A stretch of DNA of 64,000 bases, from NCBI RefSeq assembly GCF_047663525.1, contig NC_092589.1, positions 63,740,001 to 63,804,000 on the forward strand, written 5' to 3'. Under the pieces are notes generated by a model. It saw only the letters and a program-made list of their open reading frames with translations. It did no database searches and was not told the DNA's origin. This document shows, one piece after another, positions 24,498 through 38,328 of the stretch (its first letter is position 1; each line of letters begins with the position of its first letter). Source of the DNA: Anas platyrhynchos (taxonomy: Eukaryota > Chordata > Aves > Anseriformes > Anatidae). The position numbers and the translations under genes were made by a program.

Positions 24498-27400
24498 GTA
24501 AGATTTCCATGTCTTTACTATGACTGCATGTTACAGATGGATATAGTGAGTAGAACAATGACTCTGGAGAGGAGACATCCAGACTGGAGGCATCCAGCCC
24601 ATTATTCTGTGAACACATTTTTCAAATTCAGTTATATTGTTACACCCGAACCTTCATTTAAATGCATGAAGTAAATAATACTCAAAAGTAAATATAAAAT
24701 GCTGGCTCTAATATACTTCCTTGCACTTGTAAATAAATAAACTTAAAAGAAAATATGACATGAAAAATTTAAAAGGAAAGATTTTATAGTCAATAAGAAA
24801 TATAAATTATTTTCCCTTAGGAAGCTATTGACTGGCATGTATAGTGTCAGGCATTTTAAGTAAAAATATGGAGAGGAGATCACAGAAACCGTGTGCAAGG
24901 GCAAGACCATAACATGAATGAAATGTGAATATTCCATTTGGAATCTTATTTAAAAGCACCTATAATATGTTATGCAATCACTAAGGCATTATTGAAAATT
25001 TATGGTTAAATTTATTTATTCTATTTCCCCAGGATTCAAATGTTGGATGGTTTGGCACCTTTTGATTTTAAGACAAATCCATCATGGTTTAACCCACATT
25101 ATTTAGGTAATCTATTTTTTTTTTTTTTTCCCCAGCCAAGAAAATAGATTAAATCTGGATGTAAACTCATTTTCCTTATTGACAATATTTTAGAGCCCTT
25201 TTAGTAATATAGCGGGCATTAAAATTTCAGAGTTTGATTGTAATTCAGTTCCTAAACATACCTTTATATATCCTAATACAAATTCCTGCAGTATCATCTG
25301 AAGCTTTCAAAATAATTTCACTTTCCTAAACTGTCATTCTTAAATTACATGCACAGATGAAATTTTTCTCAGACTTGTAATCTATTTTACAAAGGCAAAC
25401 CACATTACCTGTAATTAGAACTGCGCAAAAGTAAAGTGTTCAGTTGAACATGTTAAAAAGAGTGATAAAAATTTATGTATATTTGTACATTGACAATACG
25501 GTTTTCAGATGAAAAAAATATCCCATTTGTAGCAATGGAAAAAGAAAATTTAAATCATATTCGATTAAAATTACTTTTCAAGGCTCTAATGTAATTACCA
25601 TATCTCAATATGATTTTTCTGTTCCAGAATTGTATCAGGTAATTTGATGCAGCATGCTTATAAGGTGCCAAAGACAGTTGATACATCATGCAATTTGGTA
25701 ATATTCAATCTCGCTTTTTGTCCACCTGATGAAGTAACATGGAGTAGCAAAACTTAGAAGGATCTGTTTAAATCTATGGGCACAGAGACACACCTGAGCT
25801 CTCTGAATGGTGTTGCAAAGGTGAATTAGTTTGTTTAGGGGTCTCACTCGTGCCTGTTAAAAACAGAATGATGTCTTTAAAAGATAATGTCAAAATAAAA
25901 ATGGGAGTCTCAGCTCAGAACTGAGCTATTGTTACTGGCCCAGTTTTGTGGAAAAGTATACAGAGCATCTGTATACTATCTGTGTTTTATCTGTGTACGC
26001 TGCCTTTTATTATATCTGTATACATGGTTTTTACTTTTGAAATTACAGAATTATTGGCAAAATTTAAATGAATACTATTAACATTAAATCTAATAAATTA
26101 AAGAAAGCATTTATGCATTACAAACATTACATTTTTGAAGCGCATTTTCTGTTTTCCTAACCACATGTGGTTTTATCTTTTTCTTGGTGTTTTTACATTT
26201 TTTTAAACTGAAAAGATGAAAGATCCATATTACATTAAGAACTAATTGACTGTGTAAAGAAAATAATAAAATTGAGAGGCACAAAATGCTGCCAAATGTA
26301 TAAATTAAATACAGAAAAAAATAATAACATTCTCTCTACTCTGAGTTACAGTAATGTTGGCTATTACATTACTACAATGAAAAAAATAATTCAGTTAAAA
26401 ATGGGAGTTCAATATGCCTAGGGACATTAAAAAGAAAAATGAAAAGTCTTTAGATTGAAAATCCTATGAATCAGTAGTGTGCTGTTATTGCCTGTTCGTT
26501 ACACGAGCACTGAGGGCTGTAGCTGGAGGAGACATCAGGCATTTTCCATTCAGCCCCACTAGCTCAGGTAGCCACCCAGCAGGACATGACGGCTCACCCA
26601 CAAGGGTTTCTCTTGGTCCTACCTCCCATGCTGGCAAGAAAGTGCCCTGCGAGCCAAGCCAAGCGAGGCTTTGGGGAAACCTGCACCTCCCAGAAAAGTG
26701 GGAGCACCTCCACACCCTAGCTCCTCTGCTCCATGATGGCTTAGGTGGTTTCTGCAGGCTGCACAGCTTGCCTGTGAGGCGGACTTCCTCAATCAGCTTG
26801 CTTTCTTAGTGTCTCAGCAACAGAACTCAGCTATTGTCCATATTGTATATTGTATATTGTAGCTGGCATATTGTATATGGTAGCTGTGTCAGCCTTGCTA
26901 TCAGAACTGAGAAGCCAGACCTCCTGGTTTTATACACTATGAGATCCACATGGATGGCCTGTGCTTGCTTTGTAGGCTCTCTGCTCTCTTTCCCCTTGCA
27001 TGTCTCATCTTTAAGTTGCACTGATACATGTGCATGATGCAAACAAGTGGACAGGGAGAAAACTGTGAAGGTTCATGCTGGATGTAACCCCTTAGCCACA
27101 CAGTTCTGTTTTGGAAGAGAAAAAGTTGCCCTATGTCAGTATCAATGAAGTCTATTTAGTGCCATACACAAAGACACATCCTGGATGGATGGTCTCTGAG
27201 AAGGATTTCCACACTATTTCTCTTTTAGGCAACACATAGAGCACTGTTCATCCTCATGTTTTTTACACAAAATATGGAACATTTGAAAGTTTATAGGGAA
27301 ATTGGGATACAACCCATGCAGGTGTCTGTGGTAAAATTAGAAATGAACTTTATAATGAAACCATCGGTGTAATATTTGATCTAATCAGAAATAATTTGCA

Positions 27401-29544
27401 TAACATTGTATCAGAGATTTTAACTTCCTAGTGCTATTACCCTTGAATATGAGAAAAAAGCCTTTCAAAACTATGCTTGGTGTAAATATCCTGCTTTCAT
27501 TTATAGTTCTTGTAGTCTCACTGGAAATAACCTTCTTCATTTGTGGCCTGCTATTTGCCCTGGTTGTGGAAGAATGGGTTTGGGATTACGCTGTAACAGT
27601 TACTGTTATTCATATCATCATAACCTCAGTTGGTAAGTAGGTTTGCTGCTAAATATATGTGTAGTCCATTCTTCCTTGGAGCTAAAAACACATTAATCTG
27701 TACTTTCCATCCATTTCATTTATCCATGTTTTTAAATACTGACATTTAAAACTTGATTCTGTATCTGTTGGAGTATTAAAAAAAATAGTAATAACAAAAC
27801 AAAACAATTTTCTTATAAAATTTCAGAATTTTAAACTCTGAAGTAAACTATCTTCTATCATCATATCATATGGTGCACACTGATCTCCAAACAACACCAG
27901 AACTGTTATTATTGCTTTCAAATGGCCAGCCAAAGTTCACCTGCACTGCCAGAGCATGCAGCATGCCTCCTAGCTCCCTTCAGTGCTTCAACAGCCCTGC
28001 TGGCTCTTCTGGAGGCTGATACAGGCTCATATTGATCATACAGTGGGGATATTGGTCATGTTACGGGAGAAAAGGGTAGCTGCATGACACATAGCAGAGC
28101 TAGGTATCTGTGATGACTCGCAGTGCACAGTCCTAGCCTGTCTTTCTTGTGCTGTTATCACCCATTAAGCTGAAAACATTAGACAGGTTAAATTATTTGC
28201 ATTGCAGCAACATGGAAGCACTCTACTAAACTTTGTACAGTTAAGTAGTAACAAACCATTTATTTTTCAGAGATTTTACAATCTAAAACTTCAATTTAGC
28301 ACACGCTTTTAATGTTTAAAGATGACTTCCAGTGGGATTGCTCACCCACTTTCATGCAACAGTATAACCAAATATTTGAATGATTAGGACCTCAATAAGA
28401 GTTTGCAATTTCAATAAATCTAAAGCATGTAATCTCTGAAAGATAACTAAGCAGATACCATATACTGTAATGCAATATTTGCATATCCTCATACTTACTG
28501 TTTAAAAACTTACATTCCTCCTTTTCTTTTCCTTGCAGTTATGTCTGAATTCCCTTTGATGTTACACTGGTGGCTGGCATTAGGTAAAATTAAAGTTCAA
28601 ATCACTAGAATCTAGAAAATTTGCATTTACAGTATGATTTCTTTTTCTATTAAATGTCTGTTGTCACAATACTTTGGGAATTGTCAGTATTTGAGGAAGA
28701 AATATATTCTTTGCATCTACACTTTTAAGGACACAGGCAGGTATTGATAAACTAACATTTGACTTGCCTTAAAAAATCACCTATTTTAAGACCAGAATGT
28801 ACGCAAATTATGTTATTCTTCCTACCAAACAGCAGATATGTTCACATTGCTGAAATGAGCCATGTTAATTCCTGAATAATCAAGCTATCTATTTCATCAA
28901 ATGCAGGTGTCAAAAAGACAGTTAGCCTAACTAGTCTTCCTTGGTACTCTTTACAATCAATGGAATGAAATAGACACATTCTGAAACAAGTTTTATAAAC
29001 ACTATATACAGGTACTATGATAGACAAGACAAATCTCAGTCATCGCATTTTCTTACAGTGAATAGCAAATATAAATTTTAGAATGTTTAATTTTCTGTAA
29101 AATTAGAAATATAGTCATGCGCTAGTATATGTTATCTTGGAAAACAGTTAAGGGAGAAAGTGCTGGCTTCTGCTCTTCTTTCTTTTATGATGTATAACAT
29201 GGATTGACAGCTGTAGTAAATTCCTAAAAGACAGAGACAAGCAAATAAATCTCTTGTCCTGCAACTGGTTTTGTATCAGCAACTACCAGGACTGATCTCT
29301 ATGTGGGTGGTTAAAGTCTTGGGCAAAATGTTTAAGTAAACAGACCATTAAAAAAATAAGAAAAGCTGACTAAAGTTTTATTATAATGTTTGTATTCCAC
29401 TGCAAATAAATAATAAAAAAATACAAAACAGTCATGCTTTTCCTTTCAGGATCTGGAGTAATTTCCATGATCTGCGGAGGACAGATTTTGGCATACTGCT
29501 TGTTCAAAGACAACTTCATTTATCCAGTTCTAGATGATTTTTGA
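24412..29544 (+). CDS. TMEM244, putative four-helix membrane protein (spliced, exon 1 not located)
   Basis: Five exons join as 24412-24497, 25033-25106, 27507-27632, 28539-28583 and 29450-29544. All have AG/GT borders, and their splice phases are mutually consistent. They give 141 residues plus a stop. I recognise vertebrate TMEM244 from the motifs VFYTVYYVVLS, LAPFDFKTNPSW, VVEEWVWDYA and EFPLMLHWWLALG. Numbered from the first residue shown, hydrophobic segments lie at about 1-28, 54-75, 81-96 and 106-129, with an acidic tail ending DDF. The family belongs with yeast Svp26/Erv26, an ER-Golgi membrane adaptor. The vertebrate function is not established, so an ER/Golgi role is inference. The human annotated protein is shorter at its C terminus, whereas this frame is complete. 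There is no CpG island near the first visible exon, so expression may be tissue-restricted. Confidence 0.88.
25033..25106 (+). CDS. TMEM244 coding exon, conserved loop
   Basis: The acceptor is TTTCCCCAG and the donor G|GTAATC. The exon has 74 nt and encodes IQMLDGLAPFDFKTNPSWFN, the most conserved loop of the family. It completes the lysine codon from the previous exon and leaves one base of a valine codon. Confidence 0.87.
26470..27060. other. GC-richer block inside TMEM244 intron
   Basis: This block within the intron between 25106 and 27507 is noticeably richer in GC than its flanks. It includes a tandem run of TATTGTA-like units at about 26838-26880. I see no splice-bounded frame that fits TMEM244. 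It may be an old interspersed repeat, but I cannot name the family. Confidence 0.4.
27507..27632 (+). CDS. TMEM244 coding exon, helices two and three
   Basis: The acceptor is TTTCATTTATAG and the donor G|GTAAGT. The exon has 126 nt and encodes the VVSLEITFFICGLL helix, the VVEEWVWDYA signature and the next helix. The open frame extends upstream to 27431 only by reading intron sequence. Confidence 0.88.
28539..28583 (+). CDS. TMEM244 coding exon, short
   Basis: The acceptor is TTTTCCTTGCAG and the donor G|GTAAAA. The exon has only 45 nt and encodes MSEFPLMLHWWLAL. It was found by phase continuity and similarity to the mammalian EFPL...HWW segment. Confidence 0.85.
29450..29544 (+). CDS. TMEM244 last coding exon
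   Basis: The acceptor is TTTTCCTTTCAG. The frame encodes the last hydrophobic segment (GSGVISMICGGQILAYCLF) and an acidic end, with TGA at 29542-29544. This C-terminal part has no full counterpart in the shorter human protein as I recall it. Confidence 0.82.
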
Positions 29545-29782
29545 AAAGATAACTTAGAACTTGTATTTATATAATTTCAAAGATTTCTTTAACAACATAA
29601 TTAAAATGAAGCTAGAAACTGTCTAATCATAAGGCTAATATTTAGCTTACCATAACTCTTGTATCTTACATTTGTTTGCAAAGTCAATGTAATGACTTTT
29701 AGCTATTGTATATAATCACTTTTAGCTTTTGTATGTACATTTTCTATTAAGCAATTAGACACACTGCTTCTGTTTTAAAACA

Positions 29783-29788
29783 AATAAA
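29783..29788 (+). terminator. Candidate polyadenylation signal of TMEM244
   Basis: A canonical AATAAA about 240 nt after the stop codon, the first on this strand downstream of the stop. Transcript data are needed to confirm its use. Confidence 0.45.
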
Positions 29789-29799
29789 CCACAAGGATA

Positions 29800-32700
29800 C
29801 GAGCAATAATGCAGCAGTCTTGCAAAATCCTAAAAGAAAAAATGGATTTGTATTTAATATTTTCAGACCACTTGTTATCTGTTGCAGTTTATAAAGTATT
29901 GACTGTAACTCAGGCTGGAGTCTGGCCTCTCATAAGTGCAGAACTTTAAAGTCACCCTAGCTGGCATACATCATTTTAAGTATAAAGCAGTCTTTACTGG
30001 CAAAGCCCTAGCAAAGAAGACTCCCTGAAGAGCACATATCTCTGCATATCTCTTTCCATCTTAAAGCTCTCACCTAGAAGGTGTTCAAGACAGAAACAGG
30101 CAGACTTACAATCATCAATATTTAGTTGATTCCCCAAATTCCAGGAATGCTACAGCCAAATGTTTTCCGTGACAGCTTCAGGCCATTCTTTATTTCACTA
30201 ATGATCCGGTTATGGTGTGACTGTGCTGGAACGATGAAAGGCAAATGCTGCCTACAGTCACTTTTTTATGTATCCCACAGCTGCACATGGCCCATGCTGA
30301 AGTGCTAGTCTATGGATAGTAGTAATCAAAAAAACAACAAACCAATCACAGTAGTGGCTGTATCTATTTAACCATAATAAAGTCTTAATAGCAAAATTGC
30401 TAGGAGGCAAATTCGTCTTAAGTATAATATTAGTAATTGGATTTCAACTGCAGTTTACTTGGAAGAGCAGGACTGGATTGGTGTTTGCACAGGAGCACAG
30501 TGTTGCATTTGCCTTAATTTTACACAGCAGATGATGCCTCTGAAGAATATGTCCCCTCAAGATCTAATCAAACATTTTAAAACACATTGCAAGTTTTATA
30601 GTTTGTATGCACATTTTAATATTGAAAGTACACATATAATGAGAAGCACATTTCAGACTCCCAAAAGTATGGGATTGTCTTTTGTGAATGATGGATACAT
30701 AAATAATTTTAGAGACAAACTAGACATGTAAATACACAGTACTGAAAAGACTTAGACTTTAGAAGTGGATCATTAAGACCATATGAAGTATAACGCGCTG
30801 TGTACTGAAGTTAGCAGAGATAATTCCAAAGAGTTGATTAACCAACCTGCATTGATGGCTGGACTGAGCCATGGACCACTTTGAGTTCAATGGATTTCTA
30901 TCTCCATAAATATTAGTGTTCCCATAGCTGACTGGTGTTATCTGTTTGAAAGACACACACATTTCTTCTGGATTTTTTTTTTTTTTCAGTTTAGAACTAT
31001 AAAAATGGATGGGAATTAGTCCAATGTCAATCCATGCCTCCGTTCTAGTCCATATGCCATTCGTGCATGTAGGTAGAGTACCATGTGCAAACATTAGTGG
31101 ATTAAAGATAATCCACAGATGGAACAAGTTTCTATTTTTAAATTGGAAGGATTTTCCTCTTTGGGTGTCCGCCCTGCTACAGCTTGCAATAGTTCTGTTG
31201 CCCAGTCTAGACATTTTTAACTTTTGTTTTCTCTTTAAAATCTTAAACCACAAGCAAGAAAATACCTTCAGACTATATAAAGAGAGCTTTGTCCCCAGAA
31301 TTTCTCCAAAGCGTTTACAACTAGACCAGTGGTAGAGAAACAATCAGAGTAAAAACTCTACTGAAGATTAAAAACTTTAGTCAAGCTATTAAAAACATCA
31401 TGAGATTTTTCTATTACTTTCAAATATCTAACAAGACAGTTTCAGAATTATGTATTATTTTGTCTTTTCTGTTATTGTTATCTTGAACATCAATTACAAA
31501 TATTACAAATAATGTTTAACGTGTAGTCCAAGTTCATATTGAACAAATAAATTTCCATTCTGTAAGAAATATCAGTTATATCTGTTTGGGAATTACTTGG
31601 TTAGAAGGTTTTAGAGGTCTTATTTATACTGCGTGATTTCTATTTGATACACCAAAATGACACTTTTGAATATAAAAAATCTTGTCTATTTCTCCAACAA
31701 TAAAGAAGTGACCCACATGAGCAATTTGTATGTGATTAATTGATAACAGTCAAGACAGGTGGGAAAGAAGAGCCTCTGGAGGAAAAGAAGGGCTTTCTAT
31801 GTGTTTCACAACAGAATTGCCAAAAACTACAAGAAAAGCAACCTGGACATCAAAAAACAGGCATGTATGGAAAAGCAACAATGAAAGCAGGAAAGGAGCA
31901 CACAGAAACGGGCAAGATCAGTGATATAAAAAAAGACTTGCAGGCTGAGCTTGTAACACTGGAACTTCACAATACAACTGCCACATGTACGTCACAGTCT
32001 GTGTTTTGCTTGTGTCTACATTATTTTAGGAAAAGTAGTCTCCACATCCAAAGATATCCTTATAATCGCTGATTTAATCTGTGGTTGCTGCCCCAGGATT
32101 TTCAGTATTCTCTGTTCTCTGGCTCAACCAGGTCCAGGAATATTGACTAATTGAGTTGACATATCTTTAGTCTTTGGTTATTTAACTCCTTCTGATTAGT
32201 AGTTCTAGAAAATATTGCATGCAGAGGGAGAATTTATCCACTTCCACTCTGAGATTCTGGGCAGAGTTTGCAGGGAAGATAGTTGGAACATGTAAACATG
32301 AGCTATAGAATCCAATGGAACAGTGCAGAAATGCCATACCTTAAAAGCACCATACTTAAAGTCATTTTAAGATTTCTTTTCAGAGACAAACTCCCTTCCG
32401 TCATTCCCAACCACCAACTGAGATAGATTATAGTTCTTCTCAATTCAGTCCTCTCCCTAAATGGCTCTGTATTCACCCTTTTCCCAAATGGTGTCTTGCT
32501 CATAACAAAGAATGTAAGTGGAATACATTTTTTTTTTTTTTTGAGACTCTCAGTTTATTCCTATTCTAACAGCACTGCCTTTGATGTAATGTCAAAGTGC
32601 AAACCACTTCATGAAGTTGTTCTGGGACCAACAAACTGACTCAGCCTTGTAAACACAGCCAAACATAAAACCATACAGTACAGACAATGCAATGATTTCA

Positions 32701-35700
32701 GTTGGCATTCTCCTAAAAATATAGATTTAAATGCTTACAATTTCACATTGAAGTAATGAGCTAGTTCTTCAGACTAACCCCATGGTTTTTCTATCTCTCT
32801 ACAACACTTTATCTATCTCTCTAAAACACTTTATCAACCACCTTCTTTGTATCCAAACTTAAAAATGCAAGCAAAGCAAAAACCTACTGTACTCATTATT
32901 TGTGTACTAAAAATCCCAACAACTGCAACACTGATAAATACAGGAAACAGTCTGAGTAATACTAGATAAAGAGCAATAGGTACATGAGTCACCTGACTGC
33001 AGTCTCCTAAAATAGATATTCATGCACAGGATTCCTATGGCCCATAGACTCCTGAGTAGAAGTAGTCATTGTGACTGAGAGAGCTTGATTAACCAGAGAA
33101 ACGATGTGAATGCCTTATACATTTTTCACTCCGTCTTCTGGTATGTGTGTTGTCACACCAAAAAGTTGGATCCTCGTTAATCTCCACAGGTATTTAACAC
33201 TTTATTTAAATATTTTGTATCTTCTAAATGTGACTTACTTAGAATATTTATTTCTTGGCTTAAGATCCTATGTAATGATCCATCTGCTCAGTAATGGCTA
33301 ATACTCTAATCTCTCCTTTTTGTGAGCTAATCACAGCCCCAGACAGCAGGCACTCTCTCATTAGATGTCAGAGAGGATAAAGGTCTTAGGAATGGCTATA
33401 AAATTTGATGATGTAATTAATACCTTTATTATTGGCTTTAAACCTTTTAGTGTAAGACTGTGATTTTAAGACACAGACTCATGCCCCAACTCTCCTCTGT
33501 TCAGGATGAATAATATGGATCCCTTAGGAGGTGTGCCTTCCTGTTCAGATGCACCTAGGTAATTATACCTATGTCATAGGGCAAGTATGCTTTGAGATGG
33601 ACTTGTACCCTACTCCGTCCGTTTTCCAGTTCAGGGGACCAAATAAACATCTTACAGTTGTCTTCCAGTTCATATACTCAGGTGTACTCTGCAAACAAGG
33701 ACAAGCAATGGGGAAGATATATGCCTGGATATCATCCTGACATATAGGATGCTGGACTGGGGATCTGGAAGCAATACTAGGACACAAACTATGGGCAACC
33801 AAAACCTGAGTAAAAGCCCAGACCCCAACATTTTAAGGCTATCTACCCCTAGAAAACAGTTGCAATCAAATACAAGGATGGTAACTGAAGCTGGAGCTTT
33901 TAAGAACTATACAAAGGTACACTCAGATTCTTGCTGACATGGTCTTAAATCAAAGATAGTCACAGCCTGGCCTTTCCTATTCGTTATGTTCCTGATATGA
34001 GATTATTTGCTGTGGATTTGCAAAGTGATTGTAGCCCACTGCCACTTCCAATAGCAAAGATCCCATTATCTCCACTGGGACAATACTCTAGCAAAGGACC
34101 TCTTAAATGTGACTTCCCACAGAAGTGGGAAGTATTTCTTAATGCACTCCCAAAACAGAGAATAGCAGCCAGCAAGGGGCAATGGCACAAGGTGTTTCAA
34201 GATTGTAGTGTCTTCAGTACCTAGGGAGAGCAAAAAAGATTTTGGAGGATATGAACCAAATTGCATACCTGGGAGCAATTTTCTCTCTAATGGGAGATGT
34301 GTTGGTAACTAGGTCTGGGCAAAATTTTTCAGAAAATCATTTCTACACAAAAATTAGTTTTAAGACAGCCAAAACCAATTGAGAACACAGTTAAATGAGT
34401 TTTGCTTGAAAAAGAGAGGAGGTCAAGAGTGTCAATGACTGTTCATTTCAGTCACATTAGATTTCAGTTATGCCAGTGAGGTTCACATGGGTACCAGTAA
34501 GAAGAGAATGAGAGGTCTGGAAAGGCAGTGGATGCATTCAGATTTAAAATGGTAAACTCTCTATATCTAATTCATTAGTTGACTTTTCAGTGTGTCATAT
34601 TTTCTGGAGCTTTTTAAACTTGCAACACTTGACGTAGGAATAATTTTTATTTTCTAAACATTTACCAACGATACATTTAAAGGAAAAAACATCAAGTGGT
34701 AAGTGAAAACCAGCTATTGTTTTCCTTTGTCATGAAATGAAGCAACAACAGGTCTTCAGGTTTGAAGCACATAAAATCAGTTTAGTTGAAAAACAAAGTT
34801 ACCTTAAACTGAAATATTCTCACAAAAATCTGCTTAGACTAGAAGGTATTTTTATTGAAAAAATAATTCTTCCCAAATGATAATGTTTCATACTTTATTT
34901 GTTACATATATTTTTAGAATGTGTTATGTATCACTAGATAACATTTGCAAAATGTTCCAGTTGCCGAGGTAACTATGTTATTTTAATGATCAGCAAAGAG
35001 GATCATTATGTAAAACATTATGTTAATTTCTAACACAGAAAATTGATGTCTTGCTGTTACCTTGAAACTGCACTTTTTTTTTTTTTTCTTCTACAAAGTG
35101 CCTTTTTCTATGAAGACTGTTAGAGTATCCTTTTCACACTGCTTCTGGTTGATTTTGGAAGTAAATAAGGCAGAAAATGATATCTGACAAACAACAAATA
35201 ACCATATAGGTCAGAAATAGTATAGGAAAAAAATGTTCCACATATTCTTAACTAAAACACATAGATACTTGGTGAGAATTTTAGGAAGGCATATACCTTC
35301 CTATAATTTCACTTTAAAAATTGAAATACACAATTGCTTGCTTAAAGAAAGCAAATTATAAAACTCATGTTAAGTATTGCCTATGATCAAGTATGCATAA
35401 GTATTGTCCATGATACAGACCGAGTAATGAACGGATTGAGAAACTGACATTTAACTGCTGATATGTTTACTAGATTGTGTATCTCATACAGCAGTACAAG
35501 TGCCGTATAATTTTATTGCAATCTTAACTGTTCTTTTTGAAGCTGCAGTGAGAACTGCTAATGTTATTAGTTTGTGCTGTGTATTTTTTCTCAAGCCTGC
35601 TTTCTCTGTTGGGAGGAAAAAAGAAAAGTGTATTTCAAAATTATCAAAACTAAATCTCATGCAAATCCTAGGGCTTATAATGTTGCTAAAGGACACAAGC

Positions 35701-36870
35701 CCCACAAATGCAGATAATTTCAAGCTACCAAATACAAGTTTTGTCACCAGAAACTTCTTTTGCCTCTTCTCTGGAGTTTTGCCTATAGATTGTGTTAAAT
35801 TATGAACGCTTAATTCTCTAGATGGAACTGGATTCTTTTATGTATTAGAACATGATATGCTCAAGACATCTGATAGCTCCTATATTCTCCTGACACTTAA
35901 TCTTAATCACATGATCCATTTTAGAGTCAGCGAACTCTTCTGACAATACTCAAAGTGCATTTTGATGGAGAATATATTTATACAGACTGTACCTCTTCGC
36001 TCCATGAAGCTTATTTGAATCCTGTCTCAAGGATTTCCTCTGCAGGCAAAGCTGTGACTTCAAAAGACAGCAGCTCTTTCTCAAATTCTTTACCCTTAAT
36101 TATGCTTGTTACACTGGTCTTCTATTTCGAGTCACTACCCCTGACTCTAGCAATATGCCGAGGTTTGCTGATTTGTGCACATCACAAAGAGGTCTACAAG
36201 CCAAAAGTGTAAGAATGTGAAAACAAAGAATTATATTACATCAATTAAATACTGTAAAAAGAACATATGATGATATAGCTCAGAGAAAGCCATCTATTAA
36301 CTAATAGGATTAGGTATTAATTTTCCCTTTCCGGCAGCTTATGCCTCAGCTGTCCACTATGTGTGACCAAATATCTTATTCTAAAAAGGTTTGCTTTCAT
36401 CCTTAGCATGGTGAAAATAGAGGGCTAAATTTCTGATTTTCAGAATTATTTACAACTTTCTGATGAGCAGCATTCTGCCAGAAGATAATGATTACACAAA
36501 ATCTAAAAGTTTCAAGGTAAGTTTTTTTTTAATTGAGATTTGTTGGCAGAAACTTATCGAAACATATATGTTATCCTGTTGACTACTGAATTACAACAGA
36601 ATGTAATGTAAAAAAAATAAAGAAAGAAAGAAATTCAAGCAATGGAGTAAAAGAAAACAACAACAACGAAACACAATGACACAAAACCCCTAAGATTTAA
36701 ACTTTATTCATTTAATTTTAAACATTTGATATCTAAAATCCACTTAGAAATTACAAACCAGACTTTTCAGATTTTTTGTTCCATGGAAACTATAAATGTT
36801 TTCAGGAAAGAAAGAAAAAGTATTGAATTTTTAATCTAGTGAGATAATTCATATGATTTGGGGAAAAAAA
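29800..36870. other. Intergenic stretch between TMEM244 and the next promoter, first part
   Basis: I see no exon with splice signals. A minus-strand open frame of 194 codons (30759-31343) has no recognisable domain and is probably fortuitous. A 22-bp near-perfect tandem duplication lies at 32790-32833. Confidence 0.55.
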
Positions 36871-36876
36871 CACTTT

Positions 36877-36968
36877 GGAGGACTTGTTAGAGTTAGGTCA
36901 GAGGTTGGACTAGGTGATCTTGGAGGACTCTTCCAACCTAGATGATTCTGTGATTCTGTAATTCTGTG
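36877..36968 (+). mobile_element. CR1 LINE, 3' end only
   Basis: A copy of about 92 bp of the CR1 3' terminus: TTAGGTCAGAGGTTGGACTA, a TTCCAACCTAGA segment, and three ATTCTGTG-type octamers at 36945-36968. It matches the 3' end of the large CR1 at 21.9-23.5 kb, so it belongs to the same or a close subfamily. Severe 5' truncation is normal for CR1. Confidence 0.92.
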
Positions 36969-36969
36969 G

Positions 36970-38328
36970 ATTATGCTAATGGATTTGCTATACTACATCT
37001 ACTTCATCTTTTTGATTTTTTTTTTTTCCACACAGATTTATTATGAGAATAACTACAAGAGTAGACTTAGCAGCTAAAGATTAATTTAGGAATGCTGGTG
37101 AGAAATAACAAATGCTAAGAACAAATATGAGGATGAAAAGGGGGATCATTAAGTACAAAAGGAAGCCAGCCATGTTACATCTACTAGATGTGAAACTACC
37201 TCTCCCCCACAGATGGAGCAGAGGTGTAAATGGTGTAAAGCAGCATGAAGGACATGAGGACAAGTTAGCAAGTGAAGTGCATGTATTTTTGAGCTGTAAT
37301 TGACATGAGCTGAGAAATACAGGAAGTACAGAAAAAACGTATAGTGAGGAAAATAGTCACTAATGAAAACAACAAGCACAAGGATCTGGTATATAAAGCT
37401 TTATGTAGAAGGGGCTATAAATATTCTACATAGCAGTATTTATACAGTGTGGCTACAAAAAGGATCTATTTTTAACTAGTTCCTTCTATCTTTACAGAAT
37501 CTCTGTATTTTGACTCATCAACAAAAATTACACATGCTTTTCTCTTGAGTCTGATATTGTCAAGAATGTGCAGATGGAAAGGATTAGAGACTACAGCAAA
37601 CCAGAAACTGAGTTAAAATTCTTACTGGCTATGGGGATTTCCAGTCAGTTCTTCCTAGAAAACACTGAAATATGATTTACAGTACCCAATTTATTGCAGA
37701 AGGGTACGGTGACCAAACTGTTATTTATAGGAAAAACCGTCTAATTTTTCATCAAACTTATGAGTTTTGTCTTTGTGGCCCTACTTATTTTTAAGCTATC
37801 CATGGTCCCAAAATACATACTGGTGAACTAGGAACATTTTATGTACTGTGACTTCTCTTTAATTCTAGAGTTTCAGTGATTTGAATATTATCAACACAAT
37901 GAAGTGCTTCATTAGAATAAGTCATTATTATAAATCAAGCATTCTGAGATGGAAAATATGAAGTGTATATTTGTTTGCAACCTTCCCTGTTACAAGTTAA
38001 TGCATGCTTTATGACCATCTTTGAATTGAATTCACATACATATTTTTTGAGATTTTTGCCTGGTTCAATGTCCAGGATGGGTGCAAGAGAAAGGCAGAAT
38101 TAGGTTGAATGGATATTCTCAATTTGGAGTGCAGCAGAAAGGATGTAATTAGTATTCATAACTTGAAAACCTGGAGTTACCACCGTGATCATCTGCTCTG
38201 TGACCACCTGATCTCCAGAACAGAGACCACAGAATTCTCTCAATAATCCCAATCCAACAGTTGTAGAGATTATATGTGTGTTTTATATGGAGATTTATGT
38301 AGAGATTATTTATATGTGATATTTCCAG
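36970..38328. other. Intergenic stretch, no gene seen
   Basis: AT-rich sequence with no recognisable exon. Open frames near 37081-37379 overlap one another on both strands and look fortuitous. Confidence 0.5.

Noticed and set aside
27431..27506. Upstream extension of the TMEM244 exon to an ATG at 27431
   Set aside because: The segment precedes a good acceptor (TTTCATTTATAG), and the phase and homology start exactly after it, so it is intronic.
33480..34280. Overlapping moderate open frames on both strands suggesting a gene
   Set aside because: The peptides have no recognisable domain, the frames overlap in opposing strands, and no splice or promoter signals support them.
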